From positions 124,001-188,000 of the forward strand of contig NZ_JHZC01000008.1 in assembly GCF_000621125.1 (NCBI RefSeq): DNA of 64,000 nucleotides, in the 5' to 3' direction. Position numbers and translations under genes: made by a program. Below the pieces are notes generated by a model. It did no database searches, was not told the origin of the DNA, and was given only the letters and a program-made list of their open reading frames with translations. Source of the stretch: Maribacter antarcticus DSM 21422. GTDB lineage: Bacteria; Bacteroidota; Bacteroidia; Flavobacteriales; Flavobacteriaceae. Positions within the stretch are counted from its first letter, which is position 1. Each line of letters starts with the position of its first letter. This document shows, one piece after another, positions 8,199 through 16,873 of the stretch.

Positions 8199-9798
8199 AG
8201 GTTTCAATTTTTTCCCAGTTCGCACGTATCTCTATAACCCCAGGATAATAACTCACTTTTTCTGGTTGCATTTTTTTAAGATAACTTCCTGTGTCCCATT
8301 TTTTGTTTCGGTTCTCATCAAAAATGATACGCACCAAATAATTAGTGGGGTCAATATTGTTAAATTCAAAAACCTTCGGCCCCTCAGCATATATTTCGCG
8401 TTGTACCTCTTCTTTTTCATTAAGGAGCTGCACAATAATAGGATAAGAAATATTATCTCCGTTCACGTTCATTTGTAAATTACCGTAATCCGAAAGGATT
8501 TTGGTTCCGAATGCGTATGCGAGGGTGTCGTTCGTGCTATCGAAAAAATCTAAGACCGTACCGGGTAATAACTGCATTTTGTAGCTTTCGTTTGCTTGCA
8601 GTTCAAACAAGACATTTAATTTATTTTCTAAGCTATCTAAAACAAGTGTGTAAGGGACGTTTAAGGAATCTTTGTTTATTAAAGTGATTTTAGAACTATC
8701 TGCTTTTACTAAAGGCGTATTCGATAGGATGCTTAACTGTTTATCAAATTGTAAAGTTCCTCTTTGGTTCAGGTTCAATAACAGGGTGTCCAATTCAACT
8801 TTTCTGTTTTTGACACTAAACGTATCCTGTACTTTTAGTTTCTCGTTGGTTACGGTAAAAATGATGGAATCCATTTCAAATGGGGTAAACCAATAATCCA
8901 AGGTGTCTTTGTTTCGTTCTTTTAGAATAGTAGCTGAAACGGTATCTGGTAATTGGGTCAAGGTATTTATTTCAATATCGTTTCCATTACCATAATAACC
9001 AAAACTAATTCTATTTTTTGCGACCATTGAAGGTACTATTATACTATAATCAGGCTCTTCTTTGAACAGGCTGAGTAGATAGATGGAGTCTGTAGGTAGG
9101 GTTATTGTATCCCTTACAAATCCAATTTTATCTGCTTTTTGGTCAAAGATATTATCTTTTGCGGCGTCCTTGAGCCCAATAAGGGCATAGGTTCCTTCCT
9201 TAAGGTTTCTCAATTTAAAAACCACGGTACTGTCTAAGGTGTTTGTGATATAATTAGGAGGCTTTTGATATACAGTAGAATCGGTGTAGGCAGAATCTAT
9301 TTGGTAAAGCATTACGCTAACAAAATCATCTGCAGCTTTGTTGAAGGCATCTTTTACGGCACCTGAAAGTTCTAAGGAATCAATATACGTACCCGTAGAA
9401 AATACATAGGTTAAAAAAGGATTTGGATTCTCCTCGTTGTTGTCTACGATACTTTGCCCAAAATTCAGAGTGTAGGTCGTATTTTCTAGTAGCGTATCCT
9501 TGATTGTGACCTCTATGAATTTACTTGCTCCGCCTTGCGGCTTCAACAAAGGCTGATATTTAAGGGGGGGAGAAACGATGAGCTGTTCTTGGACATCTTT
9601 TAATTTCACAAGCTCATCAAAATAAAGCCTAATTTTTTGGGTCTTAAAATTGATAGACATATTTTCTGGCTCTGCTTTTAGTAACACCGGAGGTGTTACA
9701 TCCCTAGGGCCTCCTGTGGGCGTTCCTTTTCGAGCACATTGATAAAAGGCCAAGGCTATAAAAAAAACAAAAAAAACGGCTAATACTCTTCGTAACAT
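8182..9798 (-). CDS. Ig-like (SbsA-type) domain lipoprotein
   Basis: A 538-aa lipoprotein: the leader ends in FYQC at about residues 18-21 and is followed by ARKGTPTGGPRDVTPP, a start often seen in flavobacterial proteins with a bacterial Ig-like (Big_5/SbsA) domain. The Ig-like domain spans about 35-135 (PPVLLKAEPENMSINFKTQK, then YTLNFGQSIVDNNEENP). The rest is beta-rich, with short repeats describing deformation or 'pull' type modules and no recognisable catalytic motif. Such proteins are probably periplasmic or surface-exposed; the role is unknown. It overlaps the convergent nitrilase gene by 17 bp. Confidence 0.8.
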   Translation of the reverse strand: MLRRVLAVFFVFFIALAFYQCARKGTPTGGPRDVTPPVLLKAEPENMSINFKTQKIRLYFDELVKLKDVQEQLIVSPPLKYQPLLKPQGGASKFIEVTIKDTLLENTTYTLNFGQSIVDNNEENPNPFLTYVFSTGTYIDSLELSGAVKDAFNKAADDFVSVMLYQIDSAYTDSTVYQKPPNYITNTLDSTVVFKLRNLKEGTYALIGLKDAAKDNIFDQKADKIGFVRDTITLPTDSIYLLSLFKEEPDYSIIVPSMVAKNRISFGYYGNGNDIEINTLTQLPDTVSATILKERNKDTLDYWFTPFEMDSIIFTVTNEKLKVQDTFSVKNRKVELDTLLLNLNQRGTLQFDKQLSILSNTPLVKADSSKITLINKDSLNVPYTLVLDSLENKLNVLFELQANESYKMQLLPGTVLDFFDSTNDTLAYAFGTKILSDYGNLQMNVNGDNISYPIIVQLLNEKEEVQREIYAEGPKVFEFNNIDPTNYLVRIIFDENRNKKWDTGSYLKKMQPEKVSYYPGVIEIRANWEKIETFTLKD

Positions 9799-10020
9799 CT
9801 ATATAGTTCTCGCACAAAGAAACAACATATTTAATAGAAACTAAATCAAGCCGAATTGAAAATTCGAAGCTCTTCTGCTACATAAAATTAGGGGTAGTTT
9901 ATAGGCGTAAAGCTAAAGTAAAAATATAGCCACCACCTCTTTTTATTAAAAGTATGGTGAAAATCCAACTAAAATTAATCAAAACTTCATGAAATAGGCT
10001 TTTAAGCCTCATGTGTAAAC

Positions 10021-10725
10021 TCAAACAACAACTGCCATACTTGCAATGAATACCGTAGTTCCAGGGACTTTTTTTATCTCTGTTGCGCAAAGTTCCATTG
10101 TGGCACCTGTGGTAATTACGTCATCTACCAATAGGATAGTTTTGTTTTTAAGGAGGTCTTGGTTGGTAATCTCGTAGAGCGATCTATTGTCATACCAACG
10201 GCTCAATCGTGTTTTCTTTGTTTGTGTTTTTGTATTGGCTGTCTTGATAAGAAGTTGGTTGTTACACCTGCTGTTAAGGTGAAACGCTAGTTGTTGGGCG
10301 AATAGCGAAGTTTGATTATAGCCTCTTTTTCGTAGTTTTTTTCTATGCAATGGAACAGGGATTACATAATGTATAGCAGGTAGGTTGCTATTTTCTTTCA
10401 GGATAAGGCCAAACCAATCTCCTAAAAATTCACCAATTTGCTCTTGTCCTTTATATTTTAAGTGATGTATTAAATTTTTTACAATACCATGATTTGTAAA
10501 GAATAGAAAGGAATTTGCCTTTTTTATGTTAATTCGACCGTAAAAAATACGGTCTATTGGGTTTTCAACGTTAAAGGTATACTCGGTGAGTGGCAGCTGA
10601 TGTCGACAAACGGTACACATATGTTTCTCTCCTCTGTATAATTGCTCATTACATCCAAAACATACCACGGGCAATAGGAGGGTGTTTATATCGTTTATTA
10701 TCTTTGAAAGCTTGCTACGGGTCAA
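10021..10725 (-). CDS. comF: ComF family phosphoribosyltransferase-like protein
   Basis: The 234-aa product has the N-terminal double zinc knuckle of ComF (CFGCNEQ...CTVCRHQL, four cysteines, about residues 22-40) and a C-terminal type I phosphoribosyltransferase fold with the PRPP-binding loop TILLVDDVITTGATM (about 195-210). ComF proteins take part in DNA uptake in competent bacteria; in Flavobacteriia the function is untested. No ATG is available at the N-terminus, so a TTG start is used. It is divergent from the next gene with only 42 bp between them. The roughly 220 bp downstream, 9799-10020, hold no gene. Confidence 0.88.
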   Translation of the reverse strand: MTRSKLSKIINDINTLLLPVVCFGCNEQLYRGEKHMCTVCRHQLPLTEYTFNVENPIDRIFYGRINIKKANSFLFFTNHGIVKNLIHHLKYKGQEQIGEFLGDWFGLILKENSNLPAIHYVIPVPLHRKKLRKRGYNQTSLFAQQLAFHLNSRCNNQLLIKTANTKTQTKKTRLSRWYDNRSLYEITNQDLLKNKTILLVDDVITTGATMELCATEIKKVPGTTVFIASMAVVV

Positions 10726-10767
10726 ATCCTGTAATTTTTTGTTAACCTACTTAACGGCCAATTTTTA

Positions 10768-11664
10768 ATGGATAGTCAAGATAACAAATTCAATTATAAC
10801 ATAATCCTTGCTGCACTTGTTGCCGTTGTGATAGGTATTCTTATTGCTTTTTACTTTAGTCACGCGCAGTCTGCCTCGCAAATCAACTTTTTAGAAAAAG
10901 AAAAGAATATTTTGATAAGCGATCTTACGCTCATGAAAGCTGATGTAGACCTTATGTCTACATTGAACGAGGTAAGCGATATCGAGCTTCAAGATTCTAA
11001 ATATAGGGTGCAACAGTTATTAGATTCCGTTGGAAGGTTAACTTTCACTATAGGTAAGTTACGGGAATTTAAGACAGAATTACGAAGGCTAGAAGCGAAG
11101 AATGATAGTCTTAAATTGAAAAATAATTTTCTTAGGTACAACAATATATTACTGACCGAAAAATATGAGGAAACCAGAAACGAAGTAGAAATTTTACGTT
11201 CAAATAGTAGCTCTCTTGCAGAAGCGGAGGCGCTACAACGCAGAAAAATATTGGAACTGAACCAAAAACTGAAGACCAAAAGTTACTTAAAGATGGATTT
11301 TTCCGAAGGTCGTGGCTTTAGGATGCGGAGTTCTAGACCGGTGGGTACTAATAAAGCTTCTACGATAGAGAAGCTAAGAGGATGTGTTACTATTCTTACA
11401 GATGCTAGCGAAGTCGAATCAGAAAAAGTTATTTATTTACAATTCTTAAATCCAAACAAACAGATAGTAGAAGACAATGCCAATACGATTACGGTGAATG
11501 GGAACGTCTACAGTAAGCGTGTAGAATTTATATTTTTGGGCAGCGAATTCCAAGTTTGCGAGGTAGTAACAGTTCCTGAAGGTTCTCTAAAAGAAGGCAT
11601 CTATACCCTCAATGTATTTGAGGATGAACGTTTGATCACCTCTTCGGAATTTGAATTGAAATAA
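10768..11664 (+). CDS. Single-pass membrane protein with coiled coil, unknown function
   Basis: I do not recognise a named family. The 298-aa protein has a short charged N-terminus, one transmembrane helix (about residues 10-28, IILAALVAVVIGILIAF), a long heptad-rich coiled coil (about 36-170) and a C-terminal beta-rich domain (about 190-298) with two cysteines (GCVTILTD, FQVCEVV). The layout suggests an inner-membrane anchor with a periplasmic coiled coil and a globular tip. It is divergent from comF and 38 bp before glyS, but glyS has its own promoter motif. A link to envelope organisation is a guess. Confidence 0.75.
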   Translation: MDSQDNKFNYNIILAALVAVVIGILIAFYFSHAQSASQINFLEKEKNILISDLTLMKADVDLMSTLNEVSDIELQDSKYRVQQLLDSVGRLTFTIGKLREFKTELRRLEAKNDSLKLKNNFLRYNNILLTEKYEETRNEVEILRSNSSSLAEAEALQRRKILELNQKLKTKSYLKMDFSEGRGFRMRSSRPVGTNKASTIEKLRGCVTILTDASEVESEKVIYLQFLNPNKQIVEDNANTITVNGNVYSKRVEFIFLGSEFQVCEVVTVPEGSLKEGIYTLNVFEDERLITSSEFELK

Positions 11665-11690
11665 TTATACTCGTTTATAGCTAAAAATTC

Positions 11691-11698
11691 TATTTTTG
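11691..11698 (+). promoter_or_regulatory. TAnnTTTG -7 element of glyS
   Basis: TATTTTTG matches the Bacteroidota sigma-A -7 consensus TAnnTTTG. Only 4 nt separate it from the glyS ATG, so transcription would begin at or next to the start codon, giving a nearly leaderless mRNA. No convincing -33 TTG was seen at the usual distance. Confidence 0.55.
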
Positions 11699-11702
11699 CC
11701 AC

Positions 11703-13247
11703 ATGGCAAATCAAGAAGATAAGTTTAAGAAAGTTATATCCCATGCAAAGGAATACGGTTACGTATTCCAATCCAGTGAAATTTACGACGGGCTAAGTGC
11801 TGTTTATGACTATGGTCAGAACGGGGCGGAGCTTAAGAAGAATATACGAGAGTATTGGTGGAAGGCCATGGTACAACTCAATGATAATATTGTTGGTTTG
11901 GATTCGGCTATTTTCATGCACCCGACCATTTGGAAAGCTTCTGGCCATGTAGATGCCTTCAATGACCCATTAATAGACAATAAGGATTCCAATAAAAGAT
12001 ATCGTGCCGATGTTCTAATCGAGGATTATGTAGGTAAACTAGATTCCAAGATAGAAAAGGAAGTAAAAAAAGCAGCCAAACGTTTTGGAGATAAATTTGA
12101 TAAGGAGCAGTTTTTGGCTACTAACCAACGTGTTGTTGATTATAAAGAACAAGGTGACTCCATTTTAAAACGAATGGGTCAATCCCTAGAGAAAGAGGAT
12201 TTAGCTGATGTAAAAGCCTTGATAGAAGAATTGGATATTGCTTGCCCTATGTCCGGATCTAAAAATTGGACAGATGTAAAACAGTTTAACCTTATGTTCG
12301 GTACTAAGTTAGGTGCTAGTGCGGAAAGTGCTATGGATTTATATCTAAGACCGGAAACGGCACAGGGTATTTTTGTAAACTTTTTGAACGTACAGAAAAG
12401 TGGCCGGATGAAAATTCCGTTTGGAATTGCCCAGACTGGAAAAGCATTTAGAAACGAAATTGTGGCGCGCCAGTTTATCTTTAGAATGCGGGAGTTTGAA
12501 CAGATGGAAATGCAGTTTTTTATCCAACCCGGCACGCAAAAAGAATGGTACGATACCTGGAAGGAAAAACGAATGAAATGGCATCTTTCCCTAGGTTTGG
12601 GTCAGGATAATTATCGTTTCCATGACCATGATAAATTGGCGCATTATGCCGATGCAGCAGCTGATATAGAATTCCGTTTCCCGTTTGGGTTCAAGGAATT
12701 GGAAGGAATACATTCAAGAACAGATTTTGATTTGGGAAGCCATGAAAAATTTTCTGGTAAAAAGTTGCAGTATTTTGACCACGAGACCAATAAGAACTAT
12801 GTGCCTTATGTTTTGGAAACATCTATTGGCCTAGATCGTATGTTCTTGGCTGTCTTCGCAACTTCGCTACAAGAAGAAGAATTGGAGAACGGAAGCACCA
12901 GAACTGTTTTAAAGCTCCCTGCTGTCTTAGCTCCTACGAAAGCTGCTATCTTACCCTTGATAAAGAAAGACGGACTTCCGGATGTTGCCCGCGCGATAGT
13001 AAAAGACCTAAAATGGGATTTCAACGTTACCTATGATGAAAAAGATGCCGTAGGTCGCAGGTATAGAAGACAAGACGCTAATGGTACACCTTTCTGCATC
13101 ACGGTAGACCATCAAACCTTAGAAGACCAAACGGTAACTATTCGACATCGCGATTCTATGGAACAGGAGCGTGTTGCGATTTCCGATTTGAAAAGGATTA
13201 TTCACGAAGCTGTTGATATGAAGACTTGGCTTAAAAAGATGGATTAA
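11703..13247 (+). CDS. glyS: Glycine--tRNA ligase (dimeric type)
   Basis: At 514 aa this is the single-chain alpha2 class II glycyl-tRNA synthetase that charges tRNA-Gly in the cytoplasm. The N-terminus (ISHAKEYGYVFQSSEIYDGL) and YDYGQNGAELKKNI are diagnostic. Class II motif 2 is FRNEIVARQFIFRMREFEQM (about 247-266) and motif 3 lies around ETSIGLDRM (about 373). The C-terminal anticodon-binding domain (about 400-505) contains VGRRYRRQDANGTPFCITVD. The ATG at 11703 gives the family N-terminus. It overlaps the convergent TonB receptor by 4 bp. The gene symbol glyQS is also in use for this form. Confidence 0.97.
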   Translation: MANQEDKFKKVISHAKEYGYVFQSSEIYDGLSAVYDYGQNGAELKKNIREYWWKAMVQLNDNIVGLDSAIFMHPTIWKASGHVDAFNDPLIDNKDSNKRYRADVLIEDYVGKLDSKIEKEVKKAAKRFGDKFDKEQFLATNQRVVDYKEQGDSILKRMGQSLEKEDLADVKALIEELDIACPMSGSKNWTDVKQFNLMFGTKLGASAESAMDLYLRPETAQGIFVNFLNVQKSGRMKIPFGIAQTGKAFRNEIVARQFIFRMREFEQMEMQFFIQPGTQKEWYDTWKEKRMKWHLSLGLGQDNYRFHDHDKLAHYADAAADIEFRFPFGFKELEGIHSRTDFDLGSHEKFSGKKLQYFDHETNKNYVPYVLETSIGLDRMFLAVFATSLQEEELENGSTRTVLKLPAVLAPTKAAILPLIKKDGLPDVARAIVKDLKWDFNVTYDEKDAVGRRYRRQDANGTPFCITVDHQTLEDQTVTIRHRDSMEQERVAISDLKRIIHEAVDMKTWLKKMD

Positions 13248-15325
13248 AGTTTGTATCCCAACCGAATACTACCATAATAATTTCGGGCATCGCCTGGATA
13301 AAAGTAACGCGGTTCCCGACCTCCGAATCCTTGGGTGTTAATCAGTACGGATTGCGTGTAAACACTATCAAATAGATTATTTATGCCAAAATCGACACCA
13401 ACAGTAAAATTAGTGCCAAGCTTTTTGAGATAGCCCATACGAGTGGTGAAAATAGAAAATGAATCGCTATCCAAATCACCGGTGTCGGTTAATGGGATGG
13501 TACTTACGTATTGGTGAGTCGTATTCCAATAAAAATGCTGAAATAAGCGTAACTGGAGTCCGGTTGTTCCTGTTACCTTAGGAACTCCCGTAAGGGCGTT
13601 CCCAGAATAATCAACACCTTCATCGTTAAATTCTAAAAAGCTGTGGTCGTTAAATGTATAGTTGACAAAGGGCGCTATTTGTAGGTTTTTTGAAACGTCC
13701 CAAGTATAATTCAATCCCAGTTCTAGGCCATTATGACGTGTTTTTCCAGCATTTCTTCCTACAAATCTATCTTCGTCTATGCGTTCGCCTACCAAGAGAT
13801 TATTGATTCTCATTTGGTATAAAGAAATGTCTATTTTCAACCTTTTTTCATCAAAAAAAAGTAGGGTTCCTAGCTCATAGTTCATTCCGGTTTCTTGGGC
13901 AATATCTGGATTAATAACCCCATCCGGAGTTAAGGTTTCTTCCACGCTTGGGTTAGAAAATCCGCGGCTGATATTAGTATAAATTTTATGGTTGTTTGTA
14001 AGCGCATAGTCTAGCATCAGGTTTGGCAATACTATAGCTTTAAAATTTCTGTCCGCGCTTTTGTTATCGCTGCGAGCGTTGAACAAGTCTCGGTAATCGT
14101 ATTGTGTTTTGTTGATGTTTAGCCCTAGTTGTGTTGAAAATTTTTCGGAGAACGGTATTAAAAGTGTTCCAAAAGCGTTCCATTGATTTCTAAATTCTTT
14201 ATTTCGGGCAAATTGATTTCCTTTTAAACTTCCGTTGCCATCGTTCTCTTCGTATCGGTTTTCAAATTCGTCCCAGTCGTATTCGTCTTTAAAGAGTTCT
14301 CCTCCAAAGGTGTATTGGGCACCCCGATTATTAAAGTTGAAGTTTCCTGAAAATAGTGTTCTTAGTCCGTAACCTTTGGTTATTTCCTCCAAAATACCAA
14401 AAGGTCTAGCTTCCTCTTTGTCTAAGTAATTATAGAAAATACTGGTAGAATTTTGAAAAGTATTACTAAATTGATGTACAAGATTAAGTCCCACCAAGGT
14501 ATAGTTGTTGTCCTCAAAACCTTGAGCGGCGCGCCAAGTAAACGTTGCTTGTTGCGGATTTTCTGCAAAGGCGGTTGCACCGAGGGAACTAGGTATTTGC
14601 GCCGTAAAATCTATATGGTTTACGAGCAGGGAGATATTGTTCTTAGTATTGATTTGATACGAAGTATTTAGTAGTAGCCCATCCCGTTCAAACTTACTGT
14701 TCTCGCGGTAGCCATTTGTTTTCATCCGACTGTATTGTAGCCCAACACGTAGTTTTCCGTTATAATGGTTAAAGGAGAGGTTGTTTTTAAAGAGTCCAAA
14801 CGATCCAACGGTGAGGTTATTGGAAAAATTTGTAGAAACACCCAAAGCCTCCTTTGGGCCTAAAATTATCGCTCCGCCCAGATTGGCGCCATGCGTAGTG
14901 CTCTTTGGTCCTTTAACCACTTCTATTTGGCTTAGGTTTTCTAGGTCAAAAGCTTCGATAGAAGAAAATCCAGACCCGTCTGTTATGGGGATATCGCTGT
15001 AGTACATACGGAGCTTGTTCGTCCCAAAAAGTGTTCTCGAACCAATACCACGTATAGTAATGCGATTGGTGTTCAATGCACCGGAAAAAACATAAACACC
15101 AGGTATTTGATTCATAGCGGGTACTATGGAAACAGGACTGTAGTTTTGAAAAGCACGTGCAGATATGATTTCGGAAGGGGTAAGCCCTATTGTATTCTTG
15201 GTGCGAAGTGCATCCAGTAATATAACTTCGTCCAGTTGAGTTACACTATCTTTGTTTACAGGGTTTTGTGACCAACAATAGCTGGTTAAAAATAAAGAAA
15301 TTAGAAAAAAGAAATACCGTTTCAT
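13244..15325 (-). CDS. TonB-dependent receptor (FecA-like, no regulatory-like domain)
   Basis: A 693-aa outer-membrane receptor with a signal peptide (about 1-19), a short linker, a plug (about 45-160; ITIRGIGSRTLFGTNKLRMY and VEVVKGPKSTTHGANLGGAI-type motifs) and a C-terminal barrel ending YYGSIRLGYKL. Unlike the other two receptors in the window it lacks the carboxypeptidase-regulatory-like domain and has the size of siderophore or ferric-citrate receptors, so iron-complex uptake is the likeliest role (inference). It follows a small barrel protein gene on the same strand with a 30-bp gap, probably in one operon. Confidence 0.9.
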   Translation of the reverse strand: MKRYFFFLISLFLTSYCWSQNPVNKDSVTQLDEVILLDALRTKNTIGLTPSEIISARAFQNYSPVSIVPAMNQIPGVYVFSGALNTNRITIRGIGSRTLFGTNKLRMYYSDIPITDGSGFSSIEAFDLENLSQIEVVKGPKSTTHGANLGGAIILGPKEALGVSTNFSNNLTVGSFGLFKNNLSFNHYNGKLRVGLQYSRMKTNGYRENSKFERDGLLLNTSYQINTKNNISLLVNHIDFTAQIPSSLGATAFAENPQQATFTWRAAQGFEDNNYTLVGLNLVHQFSNTFQNSTSIFYNYLDKEEARPFGILEEITKGYGLRTLFSGNFNFNNRGAQYTFGGELFKDEYDWDEFENRYEENDGNGSLKGNQFARNKEFRNQWNAFGTLLIPFSEKFSTQLGLNINKTQYDYRDLFNARSDNKSADRNFKAIVLPNLMLDYALTNNHKIYTNISRGFSNPSVEETLTPDGVINPDIAQETGMNYELGTLLFFDEKRLKIDISLYQMRINNLLVGERIDEDRFVGRNAGKTRHNGLELGLNYTWDVSKNLQIAPFVNYTFNDHSFLEFNDEGVDYSGNALTGVPKVTGTTGLQLRLFQHFYWNTTHQYVSTIPLTDTGDLDSDSFSIFTTRMGYLKKLGTNFTVGVDFGINNLFDSVYTQSVLINTQGFGGREPRYFYPGDARNYYGSIRLGYKL

Positions 15326-15355
15326 GCCTTAAAAGTAAGGTGGTAAAAATAAGGA

Positions 15356-15910
15356 TTAAAAGCGAAAGCCTAGCGAAATACCACCACGGCCAACAACTTC
15401 TACTGGATTAGCGGAATTTAAAAGATTACGGCCAATACCACCATATACTTCGGCTACAAAACCTCTCTTGGAAATGAATTTTCCACCCAGGGAAACCCCA
15501 ATGGCTAAGTCGTTGAATTTTTCGATTGCAAAGCCATTAGGTTGGCCAAATTCATCAAAGCTAGAGGAAAACTCATCAGAAGATTGGTTCAGCATACCAA
15601 AACCTTCTACAAAAAAGCCTTTCGCATAGCCTTTGGAGAAATACCTGCGGTAATAAGGCGTAATGGAAAATTCCCTTAGATAATCAAAGATGTCAAAATC
15701 GTCCCCTAGATTAATAAGTCCGGCTATACCAAAAGAGGATTCCTCATCTATAAGTCGTTCATAAGACGCATCTAAATATTTAAAAGCTACGAGATTAAAC
15801 AAACCCAATTTTACTTCGTCCCTGCCATCTGTTGGGTCGGTAGAATCCTGTGCGTTAAGATAACTGGAAGAAAGGCATAAGAAAACTAATAGTGCATATA
15901 ATTTTTTCAT
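15356..15910 (-). CDS. Small outer-membrane beta-barrel-like protein
   Basis: A protein of about 184 aa with a clear signal peptide (MKKLYALLVFLCLSSSYLNA), followed by alternating beta-strand patterns and a C-terminal aromatic (GGISLGFRF), as in eight-stranded outer-membrane barrels. An upstream in-frame start at 15949 exists, but the ATG at 15910 gives a normal signal peptide and is preferred. No enzyme motif is visible. It precedes the TonB receptor on the same strand and may be cotranscribed with it. The family could not be named. Confidence 0.72.
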   Translation of the reverse strand: MKKLYALLVFLCLSSSYLNAQDSTDPTDGRDEVKLGLFNLVAFKYLDASYERLIDEESSFGIAGLINLGDDFDIFDYLREFSITPYYRRYFSKGYAKGFFVEGFGMLNQSSDEFSSSFDEFGQPNGFAIEKFNDLAIGVSLGGKFISKRGFVAEVYGGIGRNLLNSANPVEVVGRGGISLGFRF

Positions 15911-16111
15911 AGCAAAGTGTATTTTAGTCTTAAGGCAAGATAATTTCAATTAGTAAGCCAATTTATAGCTTTTATCGATTTGTCACATAAAAATCAACAA
16001 AAAAAAATCTACTAAGATCTGCTGTTAAATAGATGAGTTGCGGGGATAAAATTAAGTTCATTCATCGTTTAAAAAGGGAACATTGTGTATTTTCGAATAA
16101 AAAAGATTCAC

Positions 16112-16873
16112 GTGAAAATAGTATCATATAACGTAAACGGCATAAGAGCGGCGTTAAAGAAAGGATTTTTAGATTGGTTACAGGCAGTAGACCCAGATGT
16201 GGTCTGCTTACAAGAGATAAAAGCGCAAGAAGAGCAGTTAGATCTTTCTGTTTTTGAAGCCGCAGGCTATGCGAACAACTACTGGTATAGCGCTCAAAAG
16301 AAAGGGTATAGTGGCGTAGCTATCTTATCAAAAACTAAACCCGACCATATAGAGTTCGGCACCGGTATAGATACCATGGATTTTGAAGGGCGGAATATCC
16401 GTGCAGATTTCGGGAATTTATCGGTAATGAGTATGTACCTTCCTTCAGGATCTAATATGGATAGGCTAGAGTTTAAGTTGAATTACATGGATGAAATACG
16501 GGACTATTTAGATGCCTTGAAAAAGGTTAGGCCAAACCTGATCGTTTTAGGGGATTATAATATTTGTCATGAAGCCATAGATATACATAATCCACTGGGC
16601 CTTAAAAATGTTTCCGGTTTTCTACCTGTAGAGCGGGAGTGGATCAGCAACTTGATGGAAAGTGGATTTATAGATAGTTTTAGGTACTTTAATAAAGAAT
16701 CCGAGAATTATACGTGGTGGAGTTATAGAGCAAATGCTAGGAATAATAATAAAGGTTGGCGCCTAGACTATGCCATGGTCGCTGAGCCTTTAAGGGAACG
16801 GTTAAAACGCTCGATTATCTTATCAGAAGCCAAACACAGTGATCATTGCCCTATTTTAGTTGAGTTAGATTAA
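16112..16873 (+). CDS. xth: Exodeoxyribonuclease III
   Basis: An AP endonuclease/3'-5' exonuclease of the Xth/ExoA branch of the EEP fold, acting in base-excision repair. Motifs are KIVSYNVNGIRAALKKGF at the N-terminus, LQEIKAQEEQ with the metal Glu, GDYNICHEAIDIHNP with the Asp-Asn pair, and HSDHCPILVEL at the end. A longer frame opens at a GTG at 16085, but the GTG at 16112 yields the family-standard K-I-V-S-Y-N-V-N-G-I-R start (253 aa), so I prefer it. The stop codon directly abuts the ATG of the next gene, which suggests an operon. Confidence 0.93.
   Translation: MKIVSYNVNGIRAALKKGFLDWLQAVDPDVVCLQEIKAQEEQLDLSVFEAAGYANNYWYSAQKKGYSGVAILSKTKPDHIEFGTGIDTMDFEGRNIRADFGNLSVMSMYLPSGSNMDRLEFKLNYMDEIRDYLDALKKVRPNLIVLGDYNICHEAIDIHNPLGLKNVSGFLPVEREWISNLMESGFIDSFRYFNKESENYTWWSYRANARNNNKGWRLDYAMVAEPLRERLKRSIILSEAKHSDHCPILVELD

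Noticed and set aside
8253..8435. 60-codon minus-strand ORF in another frame of the Ig-like lipoprotein gene
   Set aside because: Overlaps a well-supported gene on the same strand and has no start context.
9899..10090. Minus-strand ORF overlapping the end of comF
   Set aside because: Out of frame with comF, no homology-like pattern; comF motifs explain the shared DNA.
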